This document shows, piece after piece, positions 16,999 to 25,891 of a stretch of DNA of 64,000 nucleotides (position 1 is its first letter; each line of letters starts with the position of its first letter). The notes below the pieces were generated by a model. It was not told the DNA's origin and did no database searches. It saw only the letters and a list, made by a program, of their open reading frames with translations. Source of the DNA: Streptomyces sp. HNM0575 (GTDB taxonomy: Bacteria; Actinomycetota; Actinomycetes; Streptomycetales; Streptomycetaceae); NCBI RefSeq assembly GCF_012726265.1, contig NZ_JAASAG010000016.1, positions 1-64,000 of the forward strand. The letters run 5' to 3'. The translations under genes and the position numbers were made by a program.

Positions 16999-18045
16999 TC
17001 ACCGTCCGGCGTGCGGCCCGCCGCGCCGCGGCCCCCGTCGACCGGGGGCCGCGGCGCGTGCCTGACCGGACGGCTCCGCGGACGAGCCCTCGGGGGACGA
17101 GCTCTCGGAGGCCGAAGCCCCGGGGGCCGAGGCCCCGGGGGCCGACGTCTCCGTGTCCGCCGACCACGAGCCGCGGAGCCCGCGCACCGCCGCTGCCGTC
17201 GCCGACGTGAGCACCACCCAGCTCAGGCACCAGCTCGCCACCACGTCCAGCGGCCAGTGGTAGCCGCGCCAGACCAGACCCGCGCTGCACGCGAGGGTGA
17301 GCAGCGCGGCCGTGGCCGGCAGCGGCCAGTACGGGGGCCGCCGCACCGTCAGGGAGAACAGCAGCGCCGCGCCGCCGAAGGCGACGGCCGCCGTGGCGGT
17401 GTGGCCGGAGGGGTAGTAGTTGGTGCCGCCCGGCGGCCCCGGTCTGCCCAGCCACACCTTGACGAGGGTGACGGCCAGGCCCGTGGCCGTCAGGGCCAGC
17501 GCCGCGCACACGGGCGGCACCCAGCGGCGCGCGCCCCCGGTGACCACCGCATACGTCATGGCCGCAGCGAGCACAGGAACGGCGACCGCCAAGTTGCCCA
17601 GATCGGCGAGGAGTTCGGCGACCGCGTCGGGCGGAGAGTTGCGCTGGAGCAGGTTCCCCAGCCGCATGTCGGCGGCGACGAGAGGCCCGTCGACGGCGAC
17701 CTGCCAGGTGATGAGGGCGAAGACCACGCAACACAGCGCACAGAGGGCCACATGAAAAACCGACCGCCCCGGAACAGGGGGGAAAGTTCCGGAGCGGCCG
17801 TATCGATCGGCATTCCGCGAGCCCCGGGGGGTATGGAGCGGGCGGTCCCCCGATCGGTGAGGAGCGTGCGCCAGGGCACTACCGGGCTCGTCTTGGGGAG
17901 AGACGGGTCCGGGCCGGGAGTCCGGAGTGGAGTTCCGGAGTACCCGGATACGGAAACCGTACGGCAGCCCGGCGAGGCCGGACAGCCGGATTACGTACCG
18001 GCCATCGGCCTCGCACACATTCTTCACGCCGAACGGTTTCCGCAC
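16999..18045 (-). CDS. PAP2 family membrane phosphatase
   Basis: A PAP2 phosphatase with the three-part signature: KVWLGRPGPP, then PSGHT, then LVWRGYHWPLDVV. About six membrane segments run from VFHVALCALCCVVFAL to CLSWVVLTSAT. Substrate could be phosphatidic acid, undecaprenyl pyrophosphate or another lipid phosphate. The start is unsure: the frame opens with GTG at 18045, 16 bases after the GabT stop, but the first 95 residues are basic and Pro/Arg-rich with no match to the family, so a later start (for example near the first membrane segment) is possible. The C-terminal 60 residues are Ala/Ser/Gly-rich and overlap a strong hairpin at 17022-17058. Confidence 0.75.
   Translation of the reverse strand: MRKPFGVKNVCEADGRYVIRLSGLAGLPYGFRIRVLRNSTPDSRPGPVSPQDEPGSALAHAPHRSGDRPLHTPRGSRNADRYGRSGTFPPVPGRSVFHVALCALCCVVFALITWQVAVDGPLVAADMRLGNLLQRNSPPDAVAELLADLGNLAVAVPVLAAAMTYAVVTGGARRWVPPVCAALALTATGLAVTLVKVWLGRPGPPGGTNYYPSGHTATAAVAFGGAALLFSLTVRRPPYWPLPATAALLTLACSAGLVWRGYHWPLDVVASWCLSWVVLTSATAAAVRGLRGSWSADTETSAPGASAPGASASESSSPEGSSAEPSGQARAAAPGRRGPRRGGPHAGR
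17022..17058. terminator. Strong hairpin inside the PAP2 gene end
   Basis: CGCGCCGCGGCCCCC (17022-17036) pairs perfectly with 17044-17058; one extra G-C pair makes a 16-bp stem with a 5-base loop. It lies within the last 60 bases of the PAP2 frame and could terminate transcription arriving from the C39 gene as well. Confidence 0.55.
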
Positions 18046-18061
18046 CCTTGGCCGGCCCTGA

Positions 18062-19420
18062 TCACAGACCGGCCAGCGCGCCTTCCAGCACGTCCAGGCC
18101 CTCCTCCAGGAGGTCCTCGCCGATCACCATGGGCGGCAGGAAACGCATCACGTTCCCGTAGGTGCCGGTGGTGAGCACCAGCAGCCCGTTCTCGTGGCAG
18201 GCCTTGGCGAGGGCGGCGGTGGTCTGCGGGTCGGGCTCCTTGCCGCCGGGCTTGACCAGCTCGATGGCGAGCATGGCGCCGCGTCCGCGCACGTCGCCGA
18301 TGACGTCGTACTGCTCGGCCAGCTTCCGCAGCCGCGGCTTCATGATCTCCTCGATGCGCTTGGCCCTGGCGGGCAGGTCCAGCTCCCGCATCGTCTCGAT
18401 GGAGCCGAGCGCGGCGGCGCAGGCCACCGGGTTGCCGCCGTAGGTGCCGCCGAGGCCGCCGACGTGCGGCGCGTCCATGATGTCGGCGCGGCCGGTCACG
18501 GCCGCCAGCGGCATGCCGCCCGCGATGCCCTTCGCGGTGGTGATCAGGTCGGGGACGATGCCCTCGTCCTCGCAGGCGAACCACTGGCCGGTACGGCAGA
18601 AGCCGGACTGGATCTCGTCCGCGACGAAGACGATGCCGTTCTCCTTCGCGAACTGCGCGAGACGCGGCAGGAAGCCCTTCGCCGGCTCGATGAAGCCGCC
18701 CTCGCCGAGCACCGGCTCGATGAGGATCGCCGCGACGTTCTCGGCGCCGACCTGCTTGCTGATCTGGTCGATGGCCTGGGCGGCGGCCTCCTCCGCGCAG
18801 TTCTCGGGGCCGGTCAGCCAGCGGAAGGGGTAGGCGACCGGGACCCGGTACACCTCGGGCGCGAAGGGCCCGAAGCTGTGCTTGTACGGCATGCTCTTCG
18901 AGGTCAGCGCCATCGTCAGGTTCGTACGGCCGTGGTAGCCGTGGTCGAAGACGACGACCGCCTGGCGCTTGGTGTACGCGCGGGCGATCTTGACGGCGTT
19001 CTCGACGGCCTCCGCACCGGAGTTGAACAGCGCGCTCTTCTTCGCGTGGTCGCCCGGGGTGAGCCGCGCCAGCTCCTCGCAGACCTCCACGTACGGCTCG
19101 TACGGCGTCACCATCACACAGGTGTGGGTGTACTTGGCGAGCTGCTCGCTCGCGCGGCGCACGACCGCCTCGGCGCTGTTGCCCACACCGGTCACGGCGA
19201 TCCCGGAACCGAAGTCGATGAAGGAGTTCCCGTCGACGTCCTCCAGGACACCGCCCCCGGCCCGCGCGGCGAAGACGGGCATCACGGTGCCGATGCCGTC
19301 GGCCACCGCGGCCTGCTTACGGGCCATCAGGTCCTGGGACTTCGGCCCGGGAACGGAAGTGACGACGCGGCGCTCCTGGGGGAGGGCGGGGCCACCGGAC
19401 AGTTCCGTCATCGTGCTCAT
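18062..19420 (-). CDS. gabT: 4-aminobutyrate--2-oxoglutarate transaminase
   Basis: A 452-residue class III aminotransferase with the GabT pattern: PLP lysine K297 in LITTAKGIAGGMPL, FVADEIQSGFCRTG with the pyridine-binding Asp, and ALFNSGAEAVENAVKIAR. Converts GABA plus 2-oxoglutarate to succinic semialdehyde and glutamate, the step after the aminobutyraldehyde dehydrogenases encoded nearby. ATG at 19420 is preceded by GAGAGAG; an ATG three codons later is possible. It is followed after 16 bases by the PAP2 gene. No succinic semialdehyde dehydrogenase is obvious beside it; the aldehyde dehydrogenase at 24429 is one candidate. Confidence 0.92.
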   Translation of the reverse strand: MSTMTELSGGPALPQERRVVTSVPGPKSQDLMARKQAAVADGIGTVMPVFAARAGGGVLEDVDGNSFIDFGSGIAVTGVGNSAEAVVRRASEQLAKYTHTCVMVTPYEPYVEVCEELARLTPGDHAKKSALFNSGAEAVENAVKIARAYTKRQAVVVFDHGYHGRTNLTMALTSKSMPYKHSFGPFAPEVYRVPVAYPFRWLTGPENCAEEAAAQAIDQISKQVGAENVAAILIEPVLGEGGFIEPAKGFLPRLAQFAKENGIVFVADEIQSGFCRTGQWFACEDEGIVPDLITTAKGIAGGMPLAAVTGRADIMDAPHVGGLGGTYGGNPVACAAALGSIETMRELDLPARAKRIEEIMKPRLRKLAEQYDVIGDVRGRGAMLAIELVKPGGKEPDPQTTAALAKACHENGLLVLTTGTYGNVMRFLPPMVIGEDLLEEGLDVLEGALAGL

Positions 19421-19786
19421 ATCGCTCTCTCTCAGGACGAAGGGGTCTGCCGTTCTTCGCAGGCTAGAGGCCCGGCGGAGGGCGGGACATGCACCGGTGC
19501 GGAGAAGTCTCCGTGTCGTGTTGGCCGTCACGGCTATAGGCAGCGGACGGCCGCGCGGCGCCGCGCACGGCCGCCGCGGCGTTGCTCCCCGCGGCCCTGG
19601 ACGGGCCAACTCCCCACTCCGGCGGCTAGATTGGGGCCGGGAGATGCAAGCGCAGCGTGGAGCGACGGAACCCGGCCCGATACGGGCCCCAGGGCCCGCC
19701 CACGATGAGCCAACTCGGCGCCTGGGCAGCTAGATTGGGTAGCAGGCACACACGCACACAGGCTGGTCAAGGGGTAAGGGCGGCAG
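19421..19786. promoter_or_regulatory. 366-bp divergent spacer with duplicated promoter-like element
   Basis: No gene fits here. It separates gabT (minus) from the VirD4-like ATPase gene (plus). Two near-identical elements on the plus strand have GCCAACTC, then 14 bases, then GCTAGATTGGG: GCCAAC at 19605-19610 with TAGATT at 19627-19632, and GCCAAC at 19709-19714 with TAGATT at 19731-19736. Spacing is identical (16 bases) and they are 104 bases apart. TAGATT fits an actinobacterial -10 box, so these may be tandem promoters for the ATPase gene; the second would leave a leader of about 45 bases. Confidence 0.5.
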
Positions 19787-22081
19787 ATGGACTCGGACGG
19801 CACACCCGGAGCCGGTCAGGTACCGCTACCCGGCTCCGGGGAGAGGTGGCCCGCCGGCGGACTGCCGCGGCAGGGGGCGGTACGGCCGGACCGCGAGACC
19901 TACGGACAGCAGCGCGGCGTCGCGGCCACGCCCGCAATGCCGGAGCGGATGCCGCGATCGGGCCCGTCGCTCGCCGAGTGGCTGCGTACCCCGCGCCCCG
20001 AGGCGATCCCCGGTATCTGGCGCTTCGGCCACCGGATGCGGCCTCCTGAGGATCCGGACCGGGTCGGTGATCGGCAACTGTTGGGTGGAGCGCTTCTTTC
20101 CCTGTTGGTCGGAGGCCTGGTCTGGTCGCTGATCAAGAACGGCTACTTTCCGCTCATCGACTGGATCTTTGCGATCTCCCCGAAGTCGTGGCTCCCTGTC
20201 CCTGATGCCCACGGTCATGTGGATGCAGGAAGGAAGTTGTTCAGTTACTTCGTCTCCTATGTCCTGATACTTGCCCCACTCCTCTACGTGACGGGGCGCG
20301 TGGGGCGCTGGGCAGAGGTGTGGCGGCGTCACGGCCTTCCCCGGCTCCGTGGGATTCGTGGCGCGGAGTCCAATTCGTCTTCCAGCAGTGCGGTACGGAG
20401 CAGCACGGACCGAATCAGCGCAGAAGGCCGCCCGAGTACCAGCGTGGGTCGGCCCGAGACACGACCAATGATTCATGCGGACCTTGCTGTTGACGAGGTG
20501 AGTGGTCCGGCCGACCCCGTCGGGTGGCCTGCGGTCCGGGATGCCGGCGAGCATGAAGCCGCTGATCTGCTCACCCGCGAAGTGCAGGCGGGCCGGATGA
20601 ACGACGTGGATTACGTCCGTATCGACAGGAAGTGGCAGTCCGGACGGGCACAGCCCGCGGAACGAGCTTCCTTCGCTGCCGAGGTGCTCAGGTGTGGTGC
20701 CGCTGCCTGGACCCATCCGTCCGGGGCGCGGGACCTGCCCGGCCGTTTTGCCCGGCACGATCTCCTCACAGGTCAGGTGCGGCTCGGGACCGTGCCGGAG
20801 GCCGACCGGAACCCGTCTCGCTACCGGGGGGCCGGGGTCGCCGTCGATCCCGGCTCTCTCAGCACCTCACTGCTCGTCGTCGGCCCCTCGGGTGCGGGCA
20901 AGACCACCAAGGTCGCGCGCCCCGTGGTCGAAAACCTCGCGCTCCAGGCTCTCGTGGGACGCACTGCCGTTGTCGCGGTCGGGCCGCCTGGATCCGAGCT
21001 GGGTCCGGAGTCCGGCTTCGACGTGGTGATCAAGCTCGGAAACCCGGATTCCGCACATGACTTGGACCTCTACGGCGGCACCACCGACCCTGACGAGGCA
21101 GCCACCGTTCTTGCCGAGGCATTGATCGGTGACGACCCGCAGGCTGATACGCGCCGTGCGGCCACGGTGCTGGCTCAGCTCATCGGTCCTTACCGCGCCG
21201 CCCATGGGCACTACCCTCCCGTTCCCGTGCTCCGTGAATTGCTGGACGGGGTGCCTGTCGCCCTTGCCGCGCTGCGCGAGGCGTGCAAGGAGGCGCCGGA
21301 GACGGCGGGGACCGCGCTGCGTGAACTGGACGCGCGTGAACGGCAGTCCAGCCGCGAAGACGACCCTGGACGTCTTCTCGCAGATCGTGTGGCTCTCCTG
21401 GACCGTCCCGCGTTCGCCGGTTTCTTCGATACGGCCGCCGATGCCCGTCCGTTTTCGATGCGGGCGCTCGAGCACGCGGTCCGTGTCCGTATCGATCTCC
21501 CTGAGCGGGGACATGCGGAGGCGTCGCGGCTTCTGAGTCGGCTCTTGCTCGCCCAGTTCTCGGCATGCGTGGTCGCACGCGCCGATCAGTCCCGCTTCGC
21601 ATGCCTGGTTCTCGACGACGCCACGCACACGCTCACGCCTGCGTCGGTGCGTGAGATCCAGCGGCTCCGCACCGCGAATGCGGGGGTCCTGTTCGGGCTG
21701 CGGTCTCTCGCCGAAGTCCCCGAGCGCCTGCGATCCGCCGCCCTCGGAGCGGTCGGCTGCAGGGTGGTGCTGTCCGGTATCAATACCTGGGACGGCGAGA
21801 TCTTCGCGCAGGCCTGGGGCCAGGAGTGGGTCCAGACCGAGGACGTCACACGCACACCGGACTTCCACGGTGGTCTGATCACCCGCTGGGTGCGCGGCAT
21901 CCGGACTCTGTTCACCGGCGTACGGGCCACCACCAGTTCGGTCACCGTCCGCACCGTGCAGCGCGAGCGCTGGTCCGCCTCCGACCTCGCCAACGACGTG
22001 CCGCCCGGCCATGCCGTGCTGTCGCTGACGAACGTCCGCGGGGAGCGGACTCCTCCGATCCTGGCGGAGCTGGGGGAGTGA
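19787..22081 (+). CDS. Orphan VirD4/TraG-like membrane ATPase
   Basis: A 764-residue P-loop ATPase. Residues 1-85 are hydrophilic; two membrane segments follow (LLGGALLSLLVGGLVWSLI near 100 and FSYFVSYVLILAPLLYV near 155). A cytosolic ATPase follows with Walker A GPSGAGKT at 366-373 and Walker B LVLDD at 607-611. The layout (two N-terminal membrane helices, then a motor domain) is that of VirD4/TraG coupling proteins, but no relaxase, type IV secretion or replication genes are in the window. Third-position GC is visibly lower than in the neighbours, notably 20080-20520. The start ATG follows AAGGGG. Function unknown; possible roles are DNA or protein translocation. Confidence 0.75.
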   Translation: MDSDGTPGAGQVPLPGSGERWPAGGLPRQGAVRPDRETYGQQRGVAATPAMPERMPRSGPSLAEWLRTPRPEAIPGIWRFGHRMRPPEDPDRVGDRQLLGGALLSLLVGGLVWSLIKNGYFPLIDWIFAISPKSWLPVPDAHGHVDAGRKLFSYFVSYVLILAPLLYVTGRVGRWAEVWRRHGLPRLRGIRGAESNSSSSSAVRSSTDRISAEGRPSTSVGRPETRPMIHADLAVDEVSGPADPVGWPAVRDAGEHEAADLLTREVQAGRMNDVDYVRIDRKWQSGRAQPAERASFAAEVLRCGAAAWTHPSGARDLPGRFARHDLLTGQVRLGTVPEADRNPSRYRGAGVAVDPGSLSTSLLVVGPSGAGKTTKVARPVVENLALQALVGRTAVVAVGPPGSELGPESGFDVVIKLGNPDSAHDLDLYGGTTDPDEAATVLAEALIGDDPQADTRRAATVLAQLIGPYRAAHGHYPPVPVLRELLDGVPVALAALREACKEAPETAGTALRELDARERQSSREDDPGRLLADRVALLDRPAFAGFFDTAADARPFSMRALEHAVRVRIDLPERGHAEASRLLSRLLLAQFSACVVARADQSRFACLVLDDATHTLTPASVREIQRLRTANAGVLFGLRSLAEVPERLRSAALGAVGCRVVLSGINTWDGEIFAQAWGQEWVQTEDVTRTPDFHGGLITRWVRGIRTLFTGVRATTSSVTVRTVQRERWSASDLANDVPPGHAVLSLTNVRGERTPPILAELGE

Positions 22082-22154
22082 CCGCCGGAGCCGGTTCGGT
22101 GAGGACTTCGGGAATGACCGAAATGAACCGGGCGCCTGTACGGTGAGGCTTGTT

Positions 22155-23996
22155 ATGCCACCGACACTCGCCTCGCTCGTCCAGCACTCCGCACTCCGGC
22201 TCGCCGTGCTCACGGGGCAGGACCGGCTGGACACGGATGTGCGCTGGGCACACGCCAGCGAGCTCGCCGATCCGACTCCGTATCTCGAGGGCGGCGAACT
22301 GCTCCTCGTCACGGCCCTGAAGCTGGACGCCGAGGACCCCGGGGCGATGCGTTCCTACGTACGGCGGCTGACCGAAAAGGGCGTGGTCGGCATGGGCTTC
22401 GCCGCCGGGGTCAACTACGAGAAGGTGCCGGACGCACTGGTCGAGGCGTGCCGCGAGGCGGACCTGCCGCTGCTCGAAGTGCCGCGCCGCACACCGTTCA
22501 TCGCCATCAGCAAGGCGGTCTCGGCGGCCATCGCCGCCGAGCAGTACCGCGCGGTCACGGCCGGCTTCGAGGCGCAGCGCGAGATGACGCGGGCGGCCCT
22601 CTCCCAGGAGGGTCCGTCGGCGCTGCTCAGCAGGCTCGCCTCGGAGGTGGACGGCTGGGCCGCGCTGTACGACGCGTCGGGCGCCATGGTCGCCCACGCG
22701 CCGGCGTGGGCGGTGCGCCGTGCCGCCCGCTTCGTGGCGGACGCGGAGCGGCTGCGCGACAGGCCCGCACCGGCGAGCGCGGTGGTCAGCGGACCGGACG
22801 CCGGCGACGACCGGGTCGAGCTCCAGTCGGTCGGCGGCGGACGCCGCGCGAAGGCCGTGCTCGCGGTCGGCACGGCCGCACCCCTGGGCACCGCCGAGCG
22901 CTACGCCGTGCACTCTGCGATCGCGCTGCTGACCCTCACGATGGAGCGGTCGCGCGCCCTTCAGGAGGCCGAACAGCGCCTGGGCGCAGCGGTGATGAGG
23001 ATGCTGCTGTCCGGTGAGGCCGACCACGCGCGCGCCGTCGCCGGAAGGCTGTACGGAGGGCTGCTGGACGCGCCGATGCGCGTGCTGGTGGCCGAGCCGG
23101 CCGCCGGTTCCGCGTCCCGGGTGCGCGGCGGCGGGAGCGCGACCGCCGGCGGGCAGCCGGTGAACGGGAGCGGACCGGCGGGCGGCGGCGCGGGCAACGC
23201 CGCGGCGGCCGGTGCGCGGGCCGCGGATCCGGGCGCACGCGCGGGCACCGGGAACGGCCACGGGACGGCGCCCGGCAATCTGCCCGTCGTGACCGTCACC
23301 GAGGCCTCGGCTGTCTCCGTGCCCGTACCCGAGGGCGTCGCCGAGGACCTGCCCGGCCCTCTCGAGCAGCTCTCCGACCTCATCGAGACCTCCGCCGCGC
23401 GCAACGGCGAGGCGGTCCTCGTCGTCCCGGACGGCAGCCGCATCGTGGTCCTCGCCTCCGACGGCGGCGCCGCGGTCGCCTCCTGCGCCCAGTACGCGGC
23501 GGCGTGCGCCGAGGCGCTCGAATCCTCCCGTTCCGGCGGGCCTCACCAGCCGGGCCGCGCGGGGTCGGTGCCCGACGACGCCCTCGTCATCGGGGTCTCC
23601 GCGCCGACCGGTCTCGCCGGGGCCGCGGTCGCGTTCAAGCAGGCCGACCAGGCGCTGTCGGTCGCCCGCCGCCGCGGCGCACCGCTCGTGGAGCACGAGG
23701 ACGTGGCCGCCGGATCGGTGCTTCCGCTGCTCGCCGACGACGCGGTGCGGGCCTTCGCCGATGGCCTGCTCCGCTCGCTGCGCGAGCACGACGCCAACGG
23801 CAGGGGCGACCTCGTGGCCTCCCTGCGAGCCTGGCTCTCCCGGCACGGCCAGTGGGACGCGGCAGCCGCCGACCTGGGCGTGCACCGGCACACGCTGCGC
23901 TACCGGATGCGCCGCGTCGAGGAGATCCTGGGACGCTCGCTGGACGACCCGGACGTACGGATGGAGCTGTGGCTCGCGCTGAAGGCCACGGGCTGA
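22155..23996 (+). CDS. PucR family transcriptional regulator
   Basis: A 613-residue PucR-type regulator. The N-terminal PucR domain (about residues 1-125) contains WAHASELADPTPYLEGGELLLV, and the C-terminal helix-turn-helix (about 560-613) contains WDAAAADLGVHRHTLRYRM and PDVRMELWLALK. It is a paralogue of the regulator at 252, with a Gly/Ala-rich insert in the middle (about 320-375). ATG at 22155 is 6 bases after GAGG; a GTG at 22143 is possible. In Streptomyces this type sits beside gabT and an aldehyde dehydrogenase, as here, so control of GABA or polyamine genes is inferred. Confidence 0.88.
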   Translation: MPPTLASLVQHSALRLAVLTGQDRLDTDVRWAHASELADPTPYLEGGELLLVTALKLDAEDPGAMRSYVRRLTEKGVVGMGFAAGVNYEKVPDALVEACREADLPLLEVPRRTPFIAISKAVSAAIAAEQYRAVTAGFEAQREMTRAALSQEGPSALLSRLASEVDGWAALYDASGAMVAHAPAWAVRRAARFVADAERLRDRPAPASAVVSGPDAGDDRVELQSVGGGRRAKAVLAVGTAAPLGTAERYAVHSAIALLTLTMERSRALQEAEQRLGAAVMRMLLSGEADHARAVAGRLYGGLLDAPMRVLVAEPAAGSASRVRGGGSATAGGQPVNGSGPAGGGAGNAAAAGARAADPGARAGTGNGHGTAPGNLPVVTVTEASAVSVPVPEGVAEDLPGPLEQLSDLIETSAARNGEAVLVVPDGSRIVVLASDGGAAVASCAQYAAACAEALESSRSGGPHQPGRAGSVPDDALVIGVSAPTGLAGAAVAFKQADQALSVARRRGAPLVEHEDVAAGSVLPLLADDAVRAFADGLLRSLREHDANGRGDLVASLRAWLSRHGQWDAAAADLGVHRHTLRYRMRRVEEILGRSLDDPDVRMELWLALKATG

Positions 23997-24060
23997 CGGC
24001 GGTCTGAGGGCTGGCTGACGGCGGGTTGACGACGGCGAGACGGGCTGACGGCCTGCTGGC

Positions 24061-24105
24061 GACGCGGGCGACGCGGGCGACGCGGGCGACGCGGGCGACG
24101 CGGGC
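24061..24105. repeat. 9-bp tandem repeat, five perfect copies
   Basis: Five exact copies of GACGCGGGC in the spacer after the PucR gene. No open frame uses them convincingly; a slippage-type array. Confidence 0.9.
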
Positions 24106-24222
24106 CCGCGACGGGTCCGACGCGGCGCCGCACACGACGGGCGGGCGCCCCGTTACGAAGGCACGGGCACGGGAGACAGCGCCCGCGCCTACCCCCGCCC
24201 ACCCGCCGAAGTGTCCGTGACA

Positions 24223-24240
24223 ATCCGGCGTGTGCCGGAT
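24223..24240. promoter_or_regulatory. 18-bp perfect palindrome, candidate operator
   Basis: ATCCGGC-GTGT-GCCGGAT is a perfect inverted repeat with a 4-base centre, 189 bases before the aldehyde dehydrogenase start at 24429. Candidate binding site, possibly for the PucR protein encoded just upstream. It could also form a hairpin. Confidence 0.45.
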
Positions 24241-24428
24241 CACGACTGCTACGCGCCGGACAAGAAATCCCGGTGCGGGCAGCCCCTACGGTTGAGAGGG
24301 GAGAGAGCCGGACGGTGCCGTCCGCCGCGTATCGGGGAGGGCACGCCCACGTCGGTACGTACCGGACCACTCCGGCCCTCTCCCGCACCTCATTCCACGA
24401 CAGCACCACTTCGGAAGGCGGGCCCGCA

Positions 24429-25883
24429 GTGACGACAGCGACTTCCCCGACCGCGTTCTGGCTCGCCGGCCGTCAGGCCACCGGCGACGAGACGCTCGAC
24501 GTCACCTCGCCGTGGGACGGCCGGCTCGTGGGCAGCATCAGCCTTCCCACGGCCTCACAGACCGAGGAGGCCGTGGCCGCGGCCGCCGCCGTCGCCGACG
24601 AGTTCTCCGCGACGCCGGCGCACGTACGGGCCGCGGCCCTGGACCACATCACGGCCAGGGTCCGCGAGCGCTCCGAGGAGATCGCCGAACTCATCTCCGC
24701 GGAGAACGGCAAGCCGATGAAGTGGGCGCGCGGCGAGGTCGGCCGCTGCGTCTCCGTCTTCCGCTGGGCCGCCGACGAGGCCCGCCGCTTCAACGGAGGC
24801 GAGGCCCAGCGGCTCGACTCCGACGCGGGCGGCACGGGACGCCTCGCCTACACCCGGCGCTTCCCGTACGGACCGGTGCTCGGCATCGCGCCCTTCAACT
24901 TCCCGCTCAACCTGTGCGCCCACAAGGTCGCCCCCGCGATCGCCGTCGGCACGCCGATCATCCTCAAGCCCGCGCCGGCCACGCCGCTGTCCGGCCTCCT
25001 CATCGGCGAACTGCTCGCGGAGACCGACCTTCCCGCCGGCTCGTGGTCCGTACTGCCCGTGCCCAACGACCGGATGCCGGAGCTCGTCCAGGATGAGCGG
25101 CTGCCGATCATCTCCTTCACCGGCTCCGCGCCCGTCGGCTGGTCCATCCTCGACTCCGCCCCGCGCAAGCGCGTCACCCTCGAACTGGGCGGCAACGGCG
25201 CCGCGATCGTGCTCGGCGACTTCTCCTCCGAGGCCGATCTCGACTGGGCGGCGCAGCGCATCGCCACCTTCTCCAACTACCAGGCCGGCCAGTCCTGCAT
25301 CTCCGTGCAGCGCGTCATCGCCGACAGCTCGGTCTACGACCGCCTCGTGCCGAAGGTCGTCACCGCCATCGAGGCACTGCGCACGGGCGACCCGGCCGAC
25401 CCGGCCACGGACGTCGGGCCGCTGGTGAGCGAGGACGCGGCCAAGCGTGTCGAGGAATGGGTCGACGAGGCCGTCTCGCGCGGCGCGAAGCTGCTCGCGG
25501 GCGGCAAGCGCGAGGGCGCCACGTTCGCCCCGACTGTGCTGGAGAACGTCCCCGCCGACACCCGTATCGGCTGCGAGGAGGTCTTCGGGCCGGTCATGAC
25601 GCTGACGAGGACCGACGGCGAGGACGAGGCGTTCGCCGCCGCCAACGACTCCAAGTACGGCCTCCAGGCAGGGCTGTTCACGCACGACATCCAGGCGGCG
25701 TTCCGCGCGCACCGGGCGCTCGAGATGGGCGGCGTGATCGTCGGCGACGTCCCGTCCTACCGGGCCGACCAGATGCCGTACGGCGGCGCGAAGCAGTCCG
25801 GGGTGGGCCGCGAGGGCGTCCGCTTCGCGATGGAGGACTACACGTACGAGCGCGTGATGGTGCTGACGGGCCTGGAGCTGTAG
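24429..25883 (+). CDS. Aldehyde dehydrogenase family protein
   Basis: A 484-residue aldehyde dehydrogenase distinct from the other two in the window. Catalytic cysteine C290 is in YQAGQSCISVQRV, the Glu is in TLELGGNGAAIV, and the cofactor region reads APFNFPLNLCAHKVAPAI with ILKPAPATPLSG. These features fit the group near succinic semialdehyde, glyceraldehyde-3-phosphate and lactaldehyde dehydrogenases, so it could act after GabT on succinic semialdehyde; this is inference. GTG at 24429 follows GGAAGGCGGGCCCGCA. It ends 9 bases before a good terminator. Confidence 0.82.
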   Translation: MTTATSPTAFWLAGRQATGDETLDVTSPWDGRLVGSISLPTASQTEEAVAAAAAVADEFSATPAHVRAAALDHITARVRERSEEIAELISAENGKPMKWARGEVGRCVSVFRWAADEARRFNGGEAQRLDSDAGGTGRLAYTRRFPYGPVLGIAPFNFPLNLCAHKVAPAIAVGTPIILKPAPATPLSGLLIGELLAETDLPAGSWSVLPVPNDRMPELVQDERLPIISFTGSAPVGWSILDSAPRKRVTLELGGNGAAIVLGDFSSEADLDWAAQRIATFSNYQAGQSCISVQRVIADSSVYDRLVPKVVTAIEALRTGDPADPATDVGPLVSEDAAKRVEEWVDEAVSRGAKLLAGGKREGATFAPTVLENVPADTRIGCEEVFGPVMTLTRTDGEDEAFAAANDSKYGLQAGLFTHDIQAAFRAHRALEMGGVIVGDVPSYRADQMPYGGAKQSGVGREGVRFAMEDYTYERVMVLTGLEL

Positions 25884-25891
25884 ACCGCAGG

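Larger units (their letters stand above)
23997..24428. other. 432-bp spacer with repeats and a palindrome
   Basis: No gene. From the PucR stop onward the words CTGACGG/CTGAGGG recur several times (23992-24055), then comes a 9-bp tandem array (24061-24105) and an 18-bp palindrome (24223-24240). The AT-richer stretch around 24200-24300 probably holds the promoter of the aldehyde dehydrogenase gene, with a leader of more than 100 bases. Confidence 0.5.

Noticed and set aside
24061..24105. Possible CRISPR-like repeat
   Set aside because: Units are 9 bases, directly adjacent and without spacers; no cas genes nearby.
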